This document shows positions 1 to 8,897 of a stretch of DNA of 30,796 nt, piece after piece (position 1 is the stretch's first letter; every line of letters starts with the position of its first letter). The position numbers were made by a program, and so were the translations under genes. The DNA is taken from contig JBLRXD010000013.1 of the NCBI GenBank assembly GCA_047920935.1, forward strand, positions 1-30,796, in the 5' to 3' direction. Origin of the DNA: UBA7803 sp047920935 (GTDB taxonomy: Bacteria; Pseudomonadota; Gammaproteobacteria; Pseudomonadales; Azotimanducaceae). The notes below the pieces were generated by a model. It ran no database searches. It had not been told where the DNA came from and was given only the letters and a program-made list of their open reading frames with translations.

Positions 1-482
1 GCCTGGGCCAGACCCACGGCCAGCTCCGCGTTCGGAGTGGAGTTCTGCGCCGCCAGCAGCAACTGGTCGCGCCCCGGGATGTCGCCCAACTCCTGGGCGG
101 CGCGCGCGGCCCCCAGGTAGTTGAGCAACGGCGCCGCCAGCTGCGGGGCCGAAGCTTCCAGCAGCTTACGGGCCTCGGCCCAGCGCGCCTCCGCGAGCAG
201 CAGCTGGCCCCGCAGGGCGCGCTCGGCCGCCGCCCGCGAGCGCCGCCGGCTGGCCCAGCCCCGGAGATTGCCGCGGCCGTGGGCAAGCTGCGCCACCAGC
301 CCGACCCCGAGGCGGATCAGCAGGTAAACCACCACCAGCAACAGCAGCGCCACCCACAGGCTGGTCTCGACGGCCATCTGGTCGTAGGCCAGCAGCACGT
401 AGCCCGGATCCCTGACCATCAGCGCACCCACCGCACCGCCCAACGCCAGCGCGGCAACCAGCACCAGCAAGGTGCGCTTCAT
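1..482 (-). CDS. hemY: HemY family protein, N-terminal part (gene runs off the window)
   Basis: The visible 160 codons encode the N-terminus of a HemY-type inner-membrane protein of the proteobacterial haem operon. Residues about 5-22 form one membrane segment and about 37-60 a second one, followed by a basic, alanine- and leucine-rich helical region of the TPR-like type. Family members are co-transcribed with hemCDX and are thought to support late haem biosynthesis, but no enzymatic reaction is firmly assigned. This protein is not the HemY oxidase of Bacillus. The ATG overlaps the hemX stop in an ATGA (479-482), indicating translational coupling. The remaining two thirds or so lie beyond base 1. 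The call rests on context plus the two-helix N-terminus. Confidence 0.85.
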   Translation of the reverse strand, partial: MKRTLLVLVAALALGGAVGALMVRDPGYVLLAYDQMAVETSLWVALLLLVVVYLLIRLGVGLVAQLAHGRGNLRGWASRRRSRAAAERALRGQLLLAEARWAEARKLLEASAPQLAAPLLNYLGAARAAQELGDIPGRDQLLLAAQNSTPNAELAVGLAQ

Positions 483-1570
483 GTGGAGGTTCTCAGCACG
501 TCGCGCAGAGCGCCGAGGGAGCCGGAGATGTCCGGCAGCGGCCGCTGCAGGTCGATGCGCTGCAGCGCCTCGAGCTCGACCAGAATGCGCTGCACCGGCC
601 GCTCGCCGCTGTCCAGATGGTCGCGGATCCAGTCGCTGGCCGCGGTGAGGCTATGCTCGAACACCAGCTGCTCGCCACGCACGGCAGCGAGTTGGGCGCG
701 CTCCAGCATCAACCGCAGGTTCAGCTCGAGGTACACGGCCTCGTCCGGCGCCAGCAGCGGTTTCACCGCGGCATCGAAGCGCCGCAAGCGCAGATAGCCG
801 GAAAAGTGCTGCGACACCGCCTCCCAGATGCCGCCGTCGGCGGCGACCGGCTCCGACTCGGAGGGGTTGCCGACAACGAACCGCGGCAGCCGTAGCGGCA
901 ACCCGTGGAGCTCGTTCTTCAGCACTTCGAGGCGCAGGAACAGCCCCTGCAGGTCGACGCCTTCCACCGCCTCGAGGGCGGCAATTTCCTCTGCCAGGCG
1001 GGCGCGCACCGGGTGCATGGAGAAGTCGTCGAGCTGAGTGAGCAGGGCATCGGCCGCCTGCAGCAGCTGCAGGGCGCCGGGCGCGTCGCGCTCCATGAGC
1101 AACCGATGGTTGGCGATGCGCAGCAGATACTGGACTTCGGCGCGCAGCCACTCGCCGGTAGACGGCGGCGCCTGCCGCGCCACCGCGGCCAGGGACTCCC
1201 GCAAGGCGGCTTCGGTGGCGGCGCGGGCGGCACGCTCGCGCTCGCGGAACGCCTGCAAAGCCGCCTGCTGCGACTCGGCCAGCCCGGCAAGGCGCTGGTC
1301 GGCCCGCTCCACTTGGGCGGTCACCGCCGCCAGTTGTGCCGCCAGTTGTGTCGCCACAGCCTGATTCGGATCGCGATGGATGAGCTCGTAATACAGATAC
1401 CCGGCGCCACCGAGGCTGCCCAGGGACAGCAGCAGCGCCAGCGCCGCCAGCATGCGGCCACCGCGCGCTCTGCTCGGCGTCGGGCGCTTGCCGGCCGGTT
1501 CGGCCTGTTCCGCCGGTTCGGGCTCGGTGGAGCGTTCGGCGTCTTCGGCTCTGTCGGTGTCGATGGTCAT
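479..1570 (-). CDS. hemX: HemX-type membrane protein (annotated as uroporphyrinogen-III C-methyltransferase family)
   Basis: A 363-residue protein with an acidic, proline-rich cytoplasmic N-terminus (about 1-40), one membrane segment near residues 43-62 (alanine/leucine-rich, ending in GYLYYEL) and a long periplasmic part. That part begins with a coiled-coil stretch rich in Ala, Gln, Arg and Glu (about 75-130) and continues as helical repeats. This is the HemX plan of gammaproteobacterial hem operons. Automated annotation often calls it a methyltransferase, but no SAM-binding domain is visible, so that activity is doubtful. I chose the ATG at 1570: it has GGGGAGGG just upstream and overlaps the hemD stop (ATGA, 1567-1570). 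A longer reading from 1612 would overlap hemD further. Confidence 0.88.
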   Translation of the reverse strand: MTIDTDRAEDAERSTEPEPAEQAEPAGKRPTPSRARGGRMLAALALLLSLGSLGGAGYLYYELIHRDPNQAVATQLAAQLAAVTAQVERADQRLAGLAESQQAALQAFRERERAARAATEAALRESLAAVARQAPPSTGEWLRAEVQYLLRIANHRLLMERDAPGALQLLQAADALLTQLDDFSMHPVRARLAEEIAALEAVEGVDLQGLFLRLEVLKNELHGLPLRLPRFVVGNPSESEPVAADGGIWEAVSQHFSGYLRLRRFDAAVKPLLAPDEAVYLELNLRLMLERAQLAAVRGEQLVFEHSLTAASDWIRDHLDSGERPVQRILVELEALQRIDLQRPLPDISGSLGALRDVLRTST

Positions 1571-2277
1571 ACCCTCCCCGCCCGCTGCAAGCGCTCCAGA
1601 CCGCGCAACCACGCCGCGCTATCGGCCCCGGCGCAATCATGGAGGCTCTCAAGGCCAACTTCCACCGCCAGGCCCGCCACCCGCGCCGACGGCACCAATA
1701 CCGGCACGTCCGGGCGCCCACCGGCGGCAAGCCACAAGTCCGCCACCCGCGCCAACCCCTCGGCACTGGCGGCGATGATCACGTTGCAGTCGAGCACCGC
1801 CGGATCGAGCACTCGGGCAGGCACCCGGCGGTAGCAGTCGAAGCGCGCGACCCGGGCACCGCGCGCCGTCAGCGTCTCGGCCAGCAGGGTTCTGCCGCCA
1901 ACGCCGCCCACCAGCAGAACGTGCTGGGCGGCAAGGTTCTGCAGTTGCGGCAACGCCAGCAGACCTTCCGAGGTGGCGTCGTCCGGCGCCGCGGAGGGCA
2001 CGCCGTGCCGCTCGAGCACCGCCGCGGTGCGGCGGCCGACGGCCAGCACCCGAGCCGCGCGTGCCTGGGAGGAATCCGGCAGCGCCCGCAGGCCGTGACG
2101 CACCGCGTGCTCGGATAGATAGATGATCCAGTCGAACGGCCCCGGCGGCGGCGCAGACGCCGGCAGCGGCTCGATGTGGAGCACCGGGGCAACCACCACC
2201 TGATAGCCGGCGGCGCGCAGATCGGCTGCCTGGCGCTCGGCGCCCGGCTGGGAACGGCTGAGCCAGACCTTCACCAC
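1567..2277 (-). CDS. hemD: Uroporphyrinogen-III synthase
   Basis: Cytosolic enzyme that cyclises and inverts ring D of hydroxymethylbilane to give uroporphyrinogen III, the last common precursor of haem, sirohaem and related tetrapyrroles. The 236 residues fit the family length. Typical patterns are visible: YLSEHAV near residue 53, AVGRRTA near 79, TSEGLL near 101, GGRTLL near 126 and CYRR near 147. The family diverges strongly in sequence, so position after hemC adds weight. Translation starts at one of two adjacent GTG codons (2277 or 2274), with GGGAGG 5-8 bases upstream. The gap to hemC is 18 bases and the stop overlaps hemX. Confidence 0.93.
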   Translation of the reverse strand: MVKVWLSRSQPGAERQAADLRAAGYQVVVAPVLHIEPLPASAPPPGPFDWIIYLSEHAVRHGLRALPDSSQARAARVLAVGRRTAAVLERHGVPSAAPDDATSEGLLALPQLQNLAAQHVLLVGGVGGRTLLAETLTARGARVARFDCYRRVPARVLDPAVLDCNVIIAASAEGLARVADLWLAAGGRPDVPVLVPSARVAGLAVEVGLESLHDCAGADSAAWLRGLERLQRAGRV

Positions 2278-2295
2278 GCGAGCCTCCCGATCTCC

Positions 2296-3213
2296 TCAGG
2301 GAAGATCCAGCTGGTCGAGAATCTCCATGGCGCCCTGAGCCTTCAAGCTCGCCACCACCTCGGCCCCGACGCTGGCGGGATCACCCCCCTCGGCGCGCGC
2401 CCGCAGCATGCGCCGGCCATCCACGGTGCCGAGCACGGCCGCCAGCTCGATGCGCTCGCCGTGCAGCACCGCATAGGCGCCAAGCGGGGCCGAGCAGTCG
2501 GCGCCGAGGCCGGCGCTGACCGCCCGTTCGGCGCGCACGCAGCGGCTCACCCGCTCGTCGTTCAGCACCTCGATCAGCGCCAGCACCCCATCGGCTTGCG
2601 CCAGGCACTCGATGCCCAGCGCGCCCTGGCCGGCGGCGGGGACCGATACATCGACGTCCAGGTGCTCGGCCACCCGGTGTTGCAAACCGAGCCGCTGCAG
2701 CCCGGCGCTGGCCAGCACCAGCGCGTCGAACTCCCCCGCCTCGAGCTTGCCCAGACGGGTGCCGACGTTGCCGCGCACCGGGCCAAGCTGCAGATCCGGC
2801 CGCTGCGCCAGCAGCTGCGACTGCCGCCGCAGGCTGGCCGAGCCCACCCGGGCGCCCAGCGGCAACTCCGCCAGGGTGGCGCCATCGCGGGTGACCAGGG
2901 CGTCGCGGACGTCGTCGCGGAAGGCGATGACCGGCAGCGCGAACTCGGCGCCAAGATGGGCCGGAACGTCTTTCATGGAGTGCACGGCGAGGTCGGCGCG
3001 GCCATCGAGCAACGCCTGCTCGAGCTCCTTGATGAACAATCCCTTGCCGCCTACTTCCGACAGCGGCGAGCTGAGCCAGCGGTCGCCCGCAGTGCGCATA
3101 CCGAGCAGCGCCACCTCCAGCCCCGGGTGTGCCGATTCCAGCGCCGCCTTGACGAATTCCGCCTGCCACAGCGCGAGCGGGCTTTCCCGCGTGGCGATTA
3201 CCAATCGTTGCAT
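2296..3213 (-). CDS. hemC: Porphobilinogen deaminase (hydroxymethylbilane synthase)
   Basis: Condenses four porphobilinogens into hydroxymethylbilane, the substrate of HemD encoded just downstream. The 305-residue length is normal. Seen directly: N-terminal RLVIATRESPLALWQA, catalytic aspartate D82 in HSMKDVP, the substrate-binding arginine region SASLRRQ (126-132), RGNVGTR (147-153), and C240 in GADCSAP, which carries the dipyrromethane cofactor. Starts with ATG 16 bases after the algR stop, so haem synthesis genes probably share transcripts with the algZR system, as in pseudomonads. Confidence 0.97.
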   Translation of the reverse strand: MQRLVIATRESPLALWQAEFVKAALESAHPGLEVALLGMRTAGDRWLSSPLSEVGGKGLFIKELEQALLDGRADLAVHSMKDVPAHLGAEFALPVIAFRDDVRDALVTRDGATLAELPLGARVGSASLRRQSQLLAQRPDLQLGPVRGNVGTRLGKLEAGEFDALVLASAGLQRLGLQHRVAEHLDVDVSVPAAGQGALGIECLAQADGVLALIEVLNDERVSRCVRAERAVSAGLGADCSAPLGAYAVLHGERIELAAVLGTVDGRRMLRARAEGGDPASVGAEVVASLKAQGAMEILDQLDLP

Positions 3214-3229
3214 GACGCTTCCGGGTTCC

Positions 3230-3958
3230 TCATCGGTTTCTGACGATTTTCCGCACCGCGGCCAGATGCCGGCGGCTCACCTCGAGCGGCGCCGCCACGC
3301 CCCGCAGGCGGATGCGGCAGGCGCCGGCCGCAACGCGCTCGAGGCTCTCTATGTGCGCCGCCGCCACCAGGGCGCTGCGATGAATGCGCACGAACAGCTC
3401 GGCAAATTCCTGCTCGAGATCTTTCAGTGGCTCGTCGATGATGACCTCGCCACCGACGAAGCCGACGCTGACATATTTCTGATCCGCCTGAAAGTAGCGC
3501 ACGTCGTCGATGGGGATCAGCTCGATGCCGCGCCGGGTGCGCGCCGAGATATGGCTGCGGCGGCTCGGGTCGACGCCATTCAACGCTGCCAGCTGGGCTT
3601 TGTTGACCCGCTGGGCGCGCCCCAGCGCCGCCTCCAGATTGTCGCGGCGCACCGGTTTCAGCAGGTAGCCCACCGCCTGCAGATCGAACGCCTGCACCGC
3701 GTGCTCCTCGTAGGCGGTGCAGAAGATCACCGCCGGCGGCTCCGGCAACTCGCCCAGATGCCGCGCGGTTTCCATGCCGTCCATCCCCGGCATGCGGATG
3801 TCGAGCAGCACCACGTCGGGGTCGAGCTGCTGCGCCTGCGCCAGGGCCTGCAGACCGTTGCCCGCCTCGCCCACCACCTGATAGCCGTCGAAGCCCGCCA
3901 CCATCCGCGCCAGGCGATCCCGGGCCAGTTGCTCGTCGTCGACGATCAGTACCTTCAT
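3230..3958 (-). CDS. algR: LytTR-type response regulator, AlgR-like
   Basis: A 242-residue two-domain regulator. The receiver domain (1-120) has the acidic pair D7/D8, the phosphorylatable D53 in LLDIRMPGMDG, T/S in FCTAYEEHAVQAF and the conserved lysine in YLLKPV. The LytTR DNA-binding domain (about 140-240) shows the pattern I-D-D-V-R-Y-F-Q-A-D-Q-K-Y and F-V-R-I-H-R-S-A-L-V. Members bind DNA as dimers and, in pseudomonads, AlgR controls alginate, twitching and virulence genes. What it controls here cannot be read from the window. The partner kinase gene lies 24 bases upstream and hemC 16 bases downstream. Confidence 0.93.
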   Translation of the reverse strand: MKVLIVDDEQLARDRLARMVAGFDGYQVVGEAGNGLQALAQAQQLDPDVVLLDIRMPGMDGMETARHLGELPEPPAVIFCTAYEEHAVQAFDLQAVGYLLKPVRRDNLEAALGRAQRVNKAQLAALNGVDPSRRSHISARTRRGIELIPIDDVRYFQADQKYVSVGFVGGEVIIDEPLKDLEQEFAELFVRIHRSALVAAAHIESLERVAAGACRIRLRGVAAPLEVSRRHLAAVRKIVRNR

Positions 3959-3982
3959 GGCGTGATTACCAGCTCGATCATA

Positions 3983-5047
3983 TCATCCAGCCGGCGCCGG
4001 GAAGCGCAGCGCGGTCAGATAGCGGTCGTCCCGGACGCCGCTGACCAGCTCCGCGCGGTCGCCGTACAGCGCCGCCAGCCGGCTGCGGATGTTGCTCAGA
4101 GCCATGCGGTTGCCCTGGGCTTGACCGGCGGCGGGATCCGCCGGCAGCGGGTTGCTGATCTCCACGTTGACCCGCCCGGCGGCGAACCACAGCCGCACGA
4201 CGATGGTGCCGCCCTCGGGCAGCGGCTGGATACCGTGATAAATGGCGTTCTCAAGCAGCGGCTGCAAGGTCAGCAGCGGGATGCGGATTCCCGCCGGCAG
4301 CGGCTCGATCTGCCAGTCGAGCGTCAATCGCTGGCCGAGGCGCAACGACTCGATGCGCACGTAGCGCTGGCACAGCTCGAGCTCATCCTCCAGCGGCACC
4401 TGGTTGCCGGCATCGTTGAGGCTGGCGCGGAACAGCTCCGAGAGATCCTCCACCACCGACTCCGCCGTCTTCGGGTCGGTCTCGATCAGGCTGGCGATGA
4501 TGTTCATGCTGTTGAACAGGAAGTGCGGGCGGATGCGCGACTGCAATGCCTGAATGCGCGCCCGCAGCTCCGACTGCTCCTGCACTCGCAGTTGCTGCTG
4601 AACGTAGAAATAGCGCAATGCCAGCGCGGTGATGATGCCGGCGATGACCAGCTGACGCAGCAGGATGAGCATGTCTACCGGCGCCCCGAACAGGCTGCCG
4701 GCGACGACGCGATCAGCGCCCAGGCCGATCAGCAGGGTCACCAGCAACACCGTGGCAAACGCCAGCAGCGCACCAGCAACCAATCGCAACCGCGTCAGCA
4801 GCGGCCGCAGCGCGCACAGCGCGCCGGCGGAAAGCAGCGCCACCCACTGCACGAACAGCGACAGCAGCGCCAGCCGCATCCAGGAAAGCTCGCCGCCCGC
4901 GAACAACAGCACCAGCACCAGCAGCTGCCCCACCAGCACCAGCAGGGCGATGGCCGGGGCCGTGCACAGATTCGGCACGTCGAAATGCTCGGCAGCCGTC
5001 AGCGGCGTCACCGTCCGGGCAGGGTTGTCGCGGTCAACGGCCTTCAT
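3983..5047 (-). CDS. algZ: LytS-family sensor histidine kinase, AlgZ/FimS-like
   Basis: Inner-membrane sensor of 354 residues. After a short N-terminal part with the family's PNLC motif (residues 25-28) come about four to six hydrophobic segments (roughly 30-145). These lead into a His_kinase domain with the H-box RIRPHFLFNSMN (H175 is the predicted phosphoacceptor), the N-box LLENAIYHGI and a G-box-like NIRSRLAALYG near the C-terminus. Its presumed target is the adjacent AlgR-like regulator. The start at 5047 was preferred over 5101 because the extra 18 residues lack conservation-like character. It diverges from argH across about 100 bases, which must hold both promoters. Confidence 0.9.
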   Translation of the reverse strand: MKAVDRDNPARTVTPLTAAEHFDVPNLCTAPAIALLVLVGQLLVLVLLFAGGELSWMRLALLSLFVQWVALLSAGALCALRPLLTRLRLVAGALLAFATVLLVTLLIGLGADRVVAGSLFGAPVDMLILLRQLVIAGIITALALRYFYVQQQLRVQEQSELRARIQALQSRIRPHFLFNSMNIIASLIETDPKTAESVVEDLSELFRASLNDAGNQVPLEDELELCQRYVRIESLRLGQRLTLDWQIEPLPAGIRIPLLTLQPLLENAIYHGIQPLPEGGTIVVRLWFAAGRVNVEISNPLPADPAAGQAQGNRMALSNIRSRLAALYGDRAELVSGVRDDRYLTALRFPAPAG

Positions 5048-5146
5048 CACGAGCAGAGGCCGCACATGCAAGCTTCCGGCAGAAGCCGCGTCGGCATGCA
5101 CCGTGTAGAATTGCCGGCCTCAATGGGAAAGTCAGTCGTTCGGATC

Positions 5147-6529
5147 ATGAGCCAAGAAGCCAAGCCCTGGGGCGGTAGATTCACAGAGGCAACCGACGCC
5201 TTTGTCGAGTCGTTCACCGCATCCGTTTCCTTCGATCGCCGCCTGTATCATCACGACATCGAAGGATCCATTGCGCACGCGAGCATGCTGGCCGAGGTCG
5301 GCGTGCTCAGCGCTGACGAGCGCGACCGAATCGTAGCGGGATTGCGGGAGATTCACAAAGAGATCGACGAAAACCGCTTCGACTGGCGCGTGGACCGTGA
5401 AGACGTGCACATGAACATCGAGACCCGGCTCATCGCCCTGATCGGCGACACCGGCAAGAAGCTGCATACCGGGCGCTCGCGCAACGACCAGGTGGCCACC
5501 GACATCCGGCTGTACCTGCGCGACGCCATCGACGATCTGGACGCGCTGATGACGCAGCTGCTGGCCGCCCTGCTGGATCTGGCCGAGCGCGAGGCCGACA
5601 CCATCATGCCCGGCTTCACCCACCTGCAGGCCGCTCAGCCCATCACCTTCGGCCACCACCTGCTTGCCTGGTTCGAGATGCTCAATCGTGACCGCGCGCG
5701 GCTGCGCGATTGCCGCGGCAGGGTCAACGTGCTGCCTCTGGGAGCGGCGGCGCTGGCGGGGACGACGTTCCCCATCGATCGCCAGGCGGTGGCCGACGCC
5801 CTGGGTTTCGAGGCGGTCGCCGAAAATTCCCTGGATGCAGTGAGCGACCGCGATTTCGCCATCGAGTTCTGCGCCCTGGCCAGCATCACCCTGGTGCATC
5901 TGTCGCGCTGGTGCGAAGAGCTGGTGCTGTGGTCGTCGCAGCAGTTCGCCTTCATCGATCTGCCGGATCGCTTCTGCACCGGCTCGAGCATCATGCCGCA
6001 GAAGAAGAATCCGGACGTGCCGGAGCTGGTGCGCGGCAAGTCGGGCCGCGTGATCGGCGACCTGGTGGCGTTGCTGACGCTGATGAAGAGCCAGCCGCTG
6101 GCCTACAACAAAGACAACCAGGAAGACAAAGAGCCGTTGTTCGATGCCATCGACACGCTGCGCGACTGTCTCACCGCCATGCGCGGGCTCATTCCCGCGA
6201 TCGAAGCCCGTCCGGCCGACATGATCGCCGCCGCCCGCCGCGGCTTTACCACCGCCACCGATCTCGCCGACTATCTGGTGCGCCACGACGTGCCGTTCCG
6301 CGACGCCCACGAGATCGTCGGCCGCACCGTGGCCCACGCCCTGGACGTGGGCAAGAACCTCGAAGACCTGACTCTGGAAGAGTTGCAGCGCTTCGGCGGC
6401 AACGCCGTCGACGCCTCGGTGTTCGACGTGCTCACCCTGGAAGGCTCGGTAGCCGCCCGCAACCACATCGGCGGTACTGCGCCGAATCAGGTGCGCGCGG
6501 CGGTGGCCCGTGGCCGGAGCCGCTTGTAG
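5147..6529 (+). CDS. argH: Argininosuccinate lyase
   Basis: Last step of arginine biosynthesis: splits argininosuccinate into arginine and fumarate. The 460-residue length is standard. Visible marks are the start MSQEAKPWGGRF, the substrate-binding TGRSRNDQVATD, TIMPGFTHLQAAQP, and the superfamily signature GSSIMPQKKNPD that carries the catalytic serine. I chose ATG 5147 by homology-like start; an in-frame ATG at 5123 is possible, and neither has a clear Shine-Dalgarno. A -10-like TAGAAT sits at 5105-5110 without a good -35. It diverges from algZ, an arrangement also known from Pseudomonas. Confidence 0.97.
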   Translation: MSQEAKPWGGRFTEATDAFVESFTASVSFDRRLYHHDIEGSIAHASMLAEVGVLSADERDRIVAGLREIHKEIDENRFDWRVDREDVHMNIETRLIALIGDTGKKLHTGRSRNDQVATDIRLYLRDAIDDLDALMTQLLAALLDLAEREADTIMPGFTHLQAAQPITFGHHLLAWFEMLNRDRARLRDCRGRVNVLPLGAAALAGTTFPIDRQAVADALGFEAVAENSLDAVSDRDFAIEFCALASITLVHLSRWCEELVLWSSQQFAFIDLPDRFCTGSSIMPQKKNPDVPELVRGKSGRVIGDLVALLTLMKSQPLAYNKDNQEDKEPLFDAIDTLRDCLTAMRGLIPAIEARPADMIAAARRGFTTATDLADYLVRHDVPFRDAHEIVGRTVAHALDVGKNLEDLTLEELQRFGGNAVDASVFDVLTLEGSVAARNHIGGTAPNQVRAAVARGRSRL

Positions 6530-6535
6530 CCCATG

Positions 6536-6541
6536 TATACT
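6536..6541 (+). promoter_or_regulatory. Candidate -10 box for the lptM-lysA operon
   Basis: TATACT (five of six consensus bases) lies seven bases after the argH stop and 32 bases before the lptM ATG, which has GAGGAG upstream. No convincing -35 hexamer is present at 17 bases, so the promoter may be weak, activator-dependent, or the box may be chance. Confidence 0.4.
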
Positions 6542-6573
6542 CGCGCGTTGCCACCGAACTCGAGGAGCACGCC

Positions 6574-6732
6574 ATGCGCTGGCTGGCGCTGACACTGATC
6601 ACCCTGCAAGCCGCCACCTGCGGCCAGAGTGGGCGCTTGACCCTGCCCGAAGAGGCCGCCGCACAGCCTGCGCCGGCCGCCATGGTCGCCTTCGCGCTGG
6701 CGGCCCAGGCTCCCCGGCAGGCGCTGCGATGA
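6574..6732 (+). CDS. lptM: Small LptM-type lipoprotein (YifL/LppL family)
   Basis: A 52-residue predicted outer-membrane lipoprotein. A short hydrophobic signal (residues about 3-14) ends at C15 in the block CGQSGRLTLP, which resembles the family core C-G-x-x-G-x-L-x-L-P. In Escherichia coli, LptM assists maturation of the LPS translocon LptD. The lipobox residue before the cysteine is threonine (AATC) rather than Gly/Ala/Ser, which is unusual and could weaken lipidation. The gene sits directly before lysA, as the lppL gene does in Pseudomonas, and its stop overlaps the lysA ATG by four bases. GAGGAG lies seven bases before the ATG. Confidence 0.8.
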   Translation: MRWLALTLITLQAATCGQSGRLTLPEEAAAQPAPAAMVAFALAAQAPRQALR

Positions 6733-8030
6733 TCGAGCCGTTCAACCGCGTCGCCGGCGTGCTGCATGCGGAAGCGGTGCCTCTGAGCGAGATCGCCGAA
6801 CGCTTCGGCACGCCCGTGTACGTGTACTCGAAACGCTATTTTCAGGACCGCTATTGGCGCCTGGCCGAGGCCATGGCCCCACTCGGCGCGGACATCTGCT
6901 ACGCCGTCAAGGCGAACTCAAACCTCAGCGTGCTGCGTTGCTTTCACGACCTGGGCGCAGGCTTCGACATCGTCTCCGGCGGCGAGCTGCAGCGGGTGCT
7001 GAGCGCCGGCGGCGACCCCGCCCGGGTGGTGTTTTCCGGCGTCGGCAAGCGCGAAGACGAGATCGACTTCGCGCTGAAGCAGTCGATCCGGTGCTTCAAC
7101 GTGGAGAGCGCGGCGGAGCTGGCGCGCATCGCCAGCCGCGCCCGTGTGCACGGCTGCGTGGCGCCGATCTCGGTGCGGGTGAACCCCCACGTCGATGCCC
7201 GCACCCACCCGTACATCTCCACCGGCCTGAAGACCAGCAAGTTCGGCGTGCCGGTGACCCAGGCGCGCGATCTCTACCGCCAGGCGAGCCAGGATGCGGC
7301 GCTGCGGGTCGTGGGCATCGACTGTCACATCGGCTCGCAGATCGCTACGGCCGAGCCGCTGCTGGAGGCCCTGGCGAGCCTGCTGTCGCTGGTGGACGAT
7401 CTCGGCCGGGACGGCATCCACCTCGAGCACGTCGACGTGGGCGGCGGCCTCGGCGTGACCTACCGCGACGAGCCGGATTTCGACGTCACCGCTTACGGCG
7501 CCGCGTTGAACCGCGCCATGGCGGGCCGCAAGGAGCGCCTGGTGCTCGAGCCGGGGCGCTACCTGGTAGCCAACGGCGGGGTGCTGCTCACCCGGGTCGA
7601 GTACCTGAAGCCGGCGGCGGAGGCCGAGGCCACCAGCTTCGCGGTGGTGGATGCCGCCATGAACGATCTCATCCGGCCGGCCCTGTATCAGGCCTGGCAC
7701 GACGTGGTGCCGGTGGGCGGCGAGGCAGCAGGGGCCCAGCGACAGCGCTGGAATCTGGTGGGCCCGGTGTGCGAGAGCGGCGACTTCATCGCCGCAGACC
7801 GCGACCTGATGCTCGCCGAAGGCGATCTGCTGGCGGTGCTCTCCGCCGGCGCCTACGGCATGGCGCAGAGCTCCAACTACAATACCCGCGGGCGTGCCGC
7901 TGAGGTGCTGGTGGCAGGCGATCACGTACGGCTGATCCGGCGGCGGGAGACGGTGCGCGACCAGCTGGCCCTGGAGCTGGCCGAAGATCAGCCATTCACC
8001 CTGGGCTGCGCCAGCGGCGCAACCTCGTGA
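6729..8030 (+). CDS. lysA: Diaminopimelate decarboxylase
   Basis: PLP-dependent decarboxylation of meso-diaminopimelate to lysine. The 433-residue protein has the alanine-racemase-like barrel first, with PLP lysine K61 in CYAVKANSN, then HIGSQI, the glycine loop DVGGGLG, EPGRYLVAN, and the C-terminal sheet domain with the active-site cysteine in GPVCESGDF and a substrate-binding SAGAYGMAQSSNYN. The ATG is fused to the lptM stop (ATGA), so translation is likely coupled. dapF follows six bases later, joining the two final lysine/diaminopimelate steps. Confidence 0.97.
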   Translation: MIEPFNRVAGVLHAEAVPLSEIAERFGTPVYVYSKRYFQDRYWRLAEAMAPLGADICYAVKANSNLSVLRCFHDLGAGFDIVSGGELQRVLSAGGDPARVVFSGVGKREDEIDFALKQSIRCFNVESAAELARIASRARVHGCVAPISVRVNPHVDARTHPYISTGLKTSKFGVPVTQARDLYRQASQDAALRVVGIDCHIGSQIATAEPLLEALASLLSLVDDLGRDGIHLEHVDVGGGLGVTYRDEPDFDVTAYGAALNRAMAGRKERLVLEPGRYLVANGGVLLTRVEYLKPAAEAEATSFAVVDAAMNDLIRPALYQAWHDVVPVGGEAAGAQRQRWNLVGPVCESGDFIAADRDLMLAEGDLLAVLSAGAYGMAQSSNYNTRGRAAEVLVAGDHVRLIRRRETVRDQLALELAEDQPFTLGCASGATS

Positions 8031-8036
8031 GGCGCC

Positions 8037-8897
8037 ATGTCGCTTGAGTTCGCCAAGATGCACGGCCTCGGCAACGACTTCATGGTTGTGGATCTGGTCA
8101 GCCAGTCCGCCACCGTGGACGAGGCGCGCATCCGCGCGTGGAGCGACCGCCACACCGGCGTCGGCTTCGATCAGCTGCTGCTCATCGAACCGCCCAGCGA
8201 TCCCGATGCCGATTTCCGCTACCGCATCTTCAATGCCGACGGCGGCGAGGTCGAGCAATGCGGCAACGGCGCTCGCTGCGCCGCCCGCTACGTTGCCCAC
8301 CGCCAGCTGAGCCCCAAGACCACGCTGATCCTGCAGACCCAGTGTGGGCCCATCGTCACCCGCCTGCTCGACGCCGGCATGGTGGAGGTGGACATGGGCG
8401 AGCCGCGCACCGGCCCGGGCGCCATTCCGTTCGACCCGCAGGCGGACGGCAGCGCCCGGCCCTGCGACGACGGCGCCGCCAGCCGCTACGAACTGCAGAT
8501 CGCCGCCGGCACCTGGCAATTCACGCCAGTCTCCATCGGCAACCCTCACGCGGTGCTGTTCGTCGACAGCATTGCCAACGCTCCGGTTGCCACCGTAGGG
8601 GCCGCCCTGGTGGGCCATGCGGTGTTCCCCGAGGGGGCCAACATCGGCTTCTGTGAGGTGGTCGATCGCGGCTTCCTGCGGCTGCGGGTGTTCGAGCGGG
8701 GCGTCGGCGAGACCCGCGCCTGCGGCACAGGGGCCTGCGCCGCGGTGGTTGCCGCCCATCTGCAGGGCAAGGTCGGAGACCGCGTCAAAGTGTCGCTGCC
8801 CGGCGGCAAGGTGCGCATCAGCTGGCAGGGCCCCGGCAGCACCCTTAAAATGACCGGCCCCACCGCCCTGGTTTTCGAAGGGAAAATCGAACTTTGA
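8037..8897 (+). CDS. dapF: Diaminopimelate epimerase
   Basis: Converts LL- to meso-diaminopimelate, used for peptidoglycan and by the adjacent LysA. The 286-residue enzyme shows the start FAKMHGLGNDF and both catalytic cysteines: C75 in EQCGNGARC and C229 in RACGTGACA. Two homologous halves are present as usual. It begins six bases after lysA. Its stop overlaps the TTG start of the DUF484 gene (TTGA, 8894-8897). Confidence 0.97.
   Translation: MSLEFAKMHGLGNDFMVVDLVSQSATVDEARIRAWSDRHTGVGFDQLLLIEPPSDPDADFRYRIFNADGGEVEQCGNGARCAARYVAHRQLSPKTTLILQTQCGPIVTRLLDAGMVEVDMGEPRTGPGAIPFDPQADGSARPCDDGAASRYELQIAAGTWQFTPVSIGNPHAVLFVDSIANAPVATVGAALVGHAVFPEGANIGFCEVVDRGFLRLRVFERGVGETRACGTGACAAVVAAHLQGKVGDRVKVSLPGGKVRISWQGPGSTLKMTGPTALVFEGKIEL

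Noticed and set aside
2612..6529. 1305-codon open frame ending with argH
   Set aside because: Only the last 460 codons are argH; the rest is the GC-rich shadow of hemC, algR and algZ on the other strand.
6918..8759. 613-codon frame opposite lysA and dapF
   Set aside because: Antisense shadow of two clearly recognisable enzymes; no start signals or domains.
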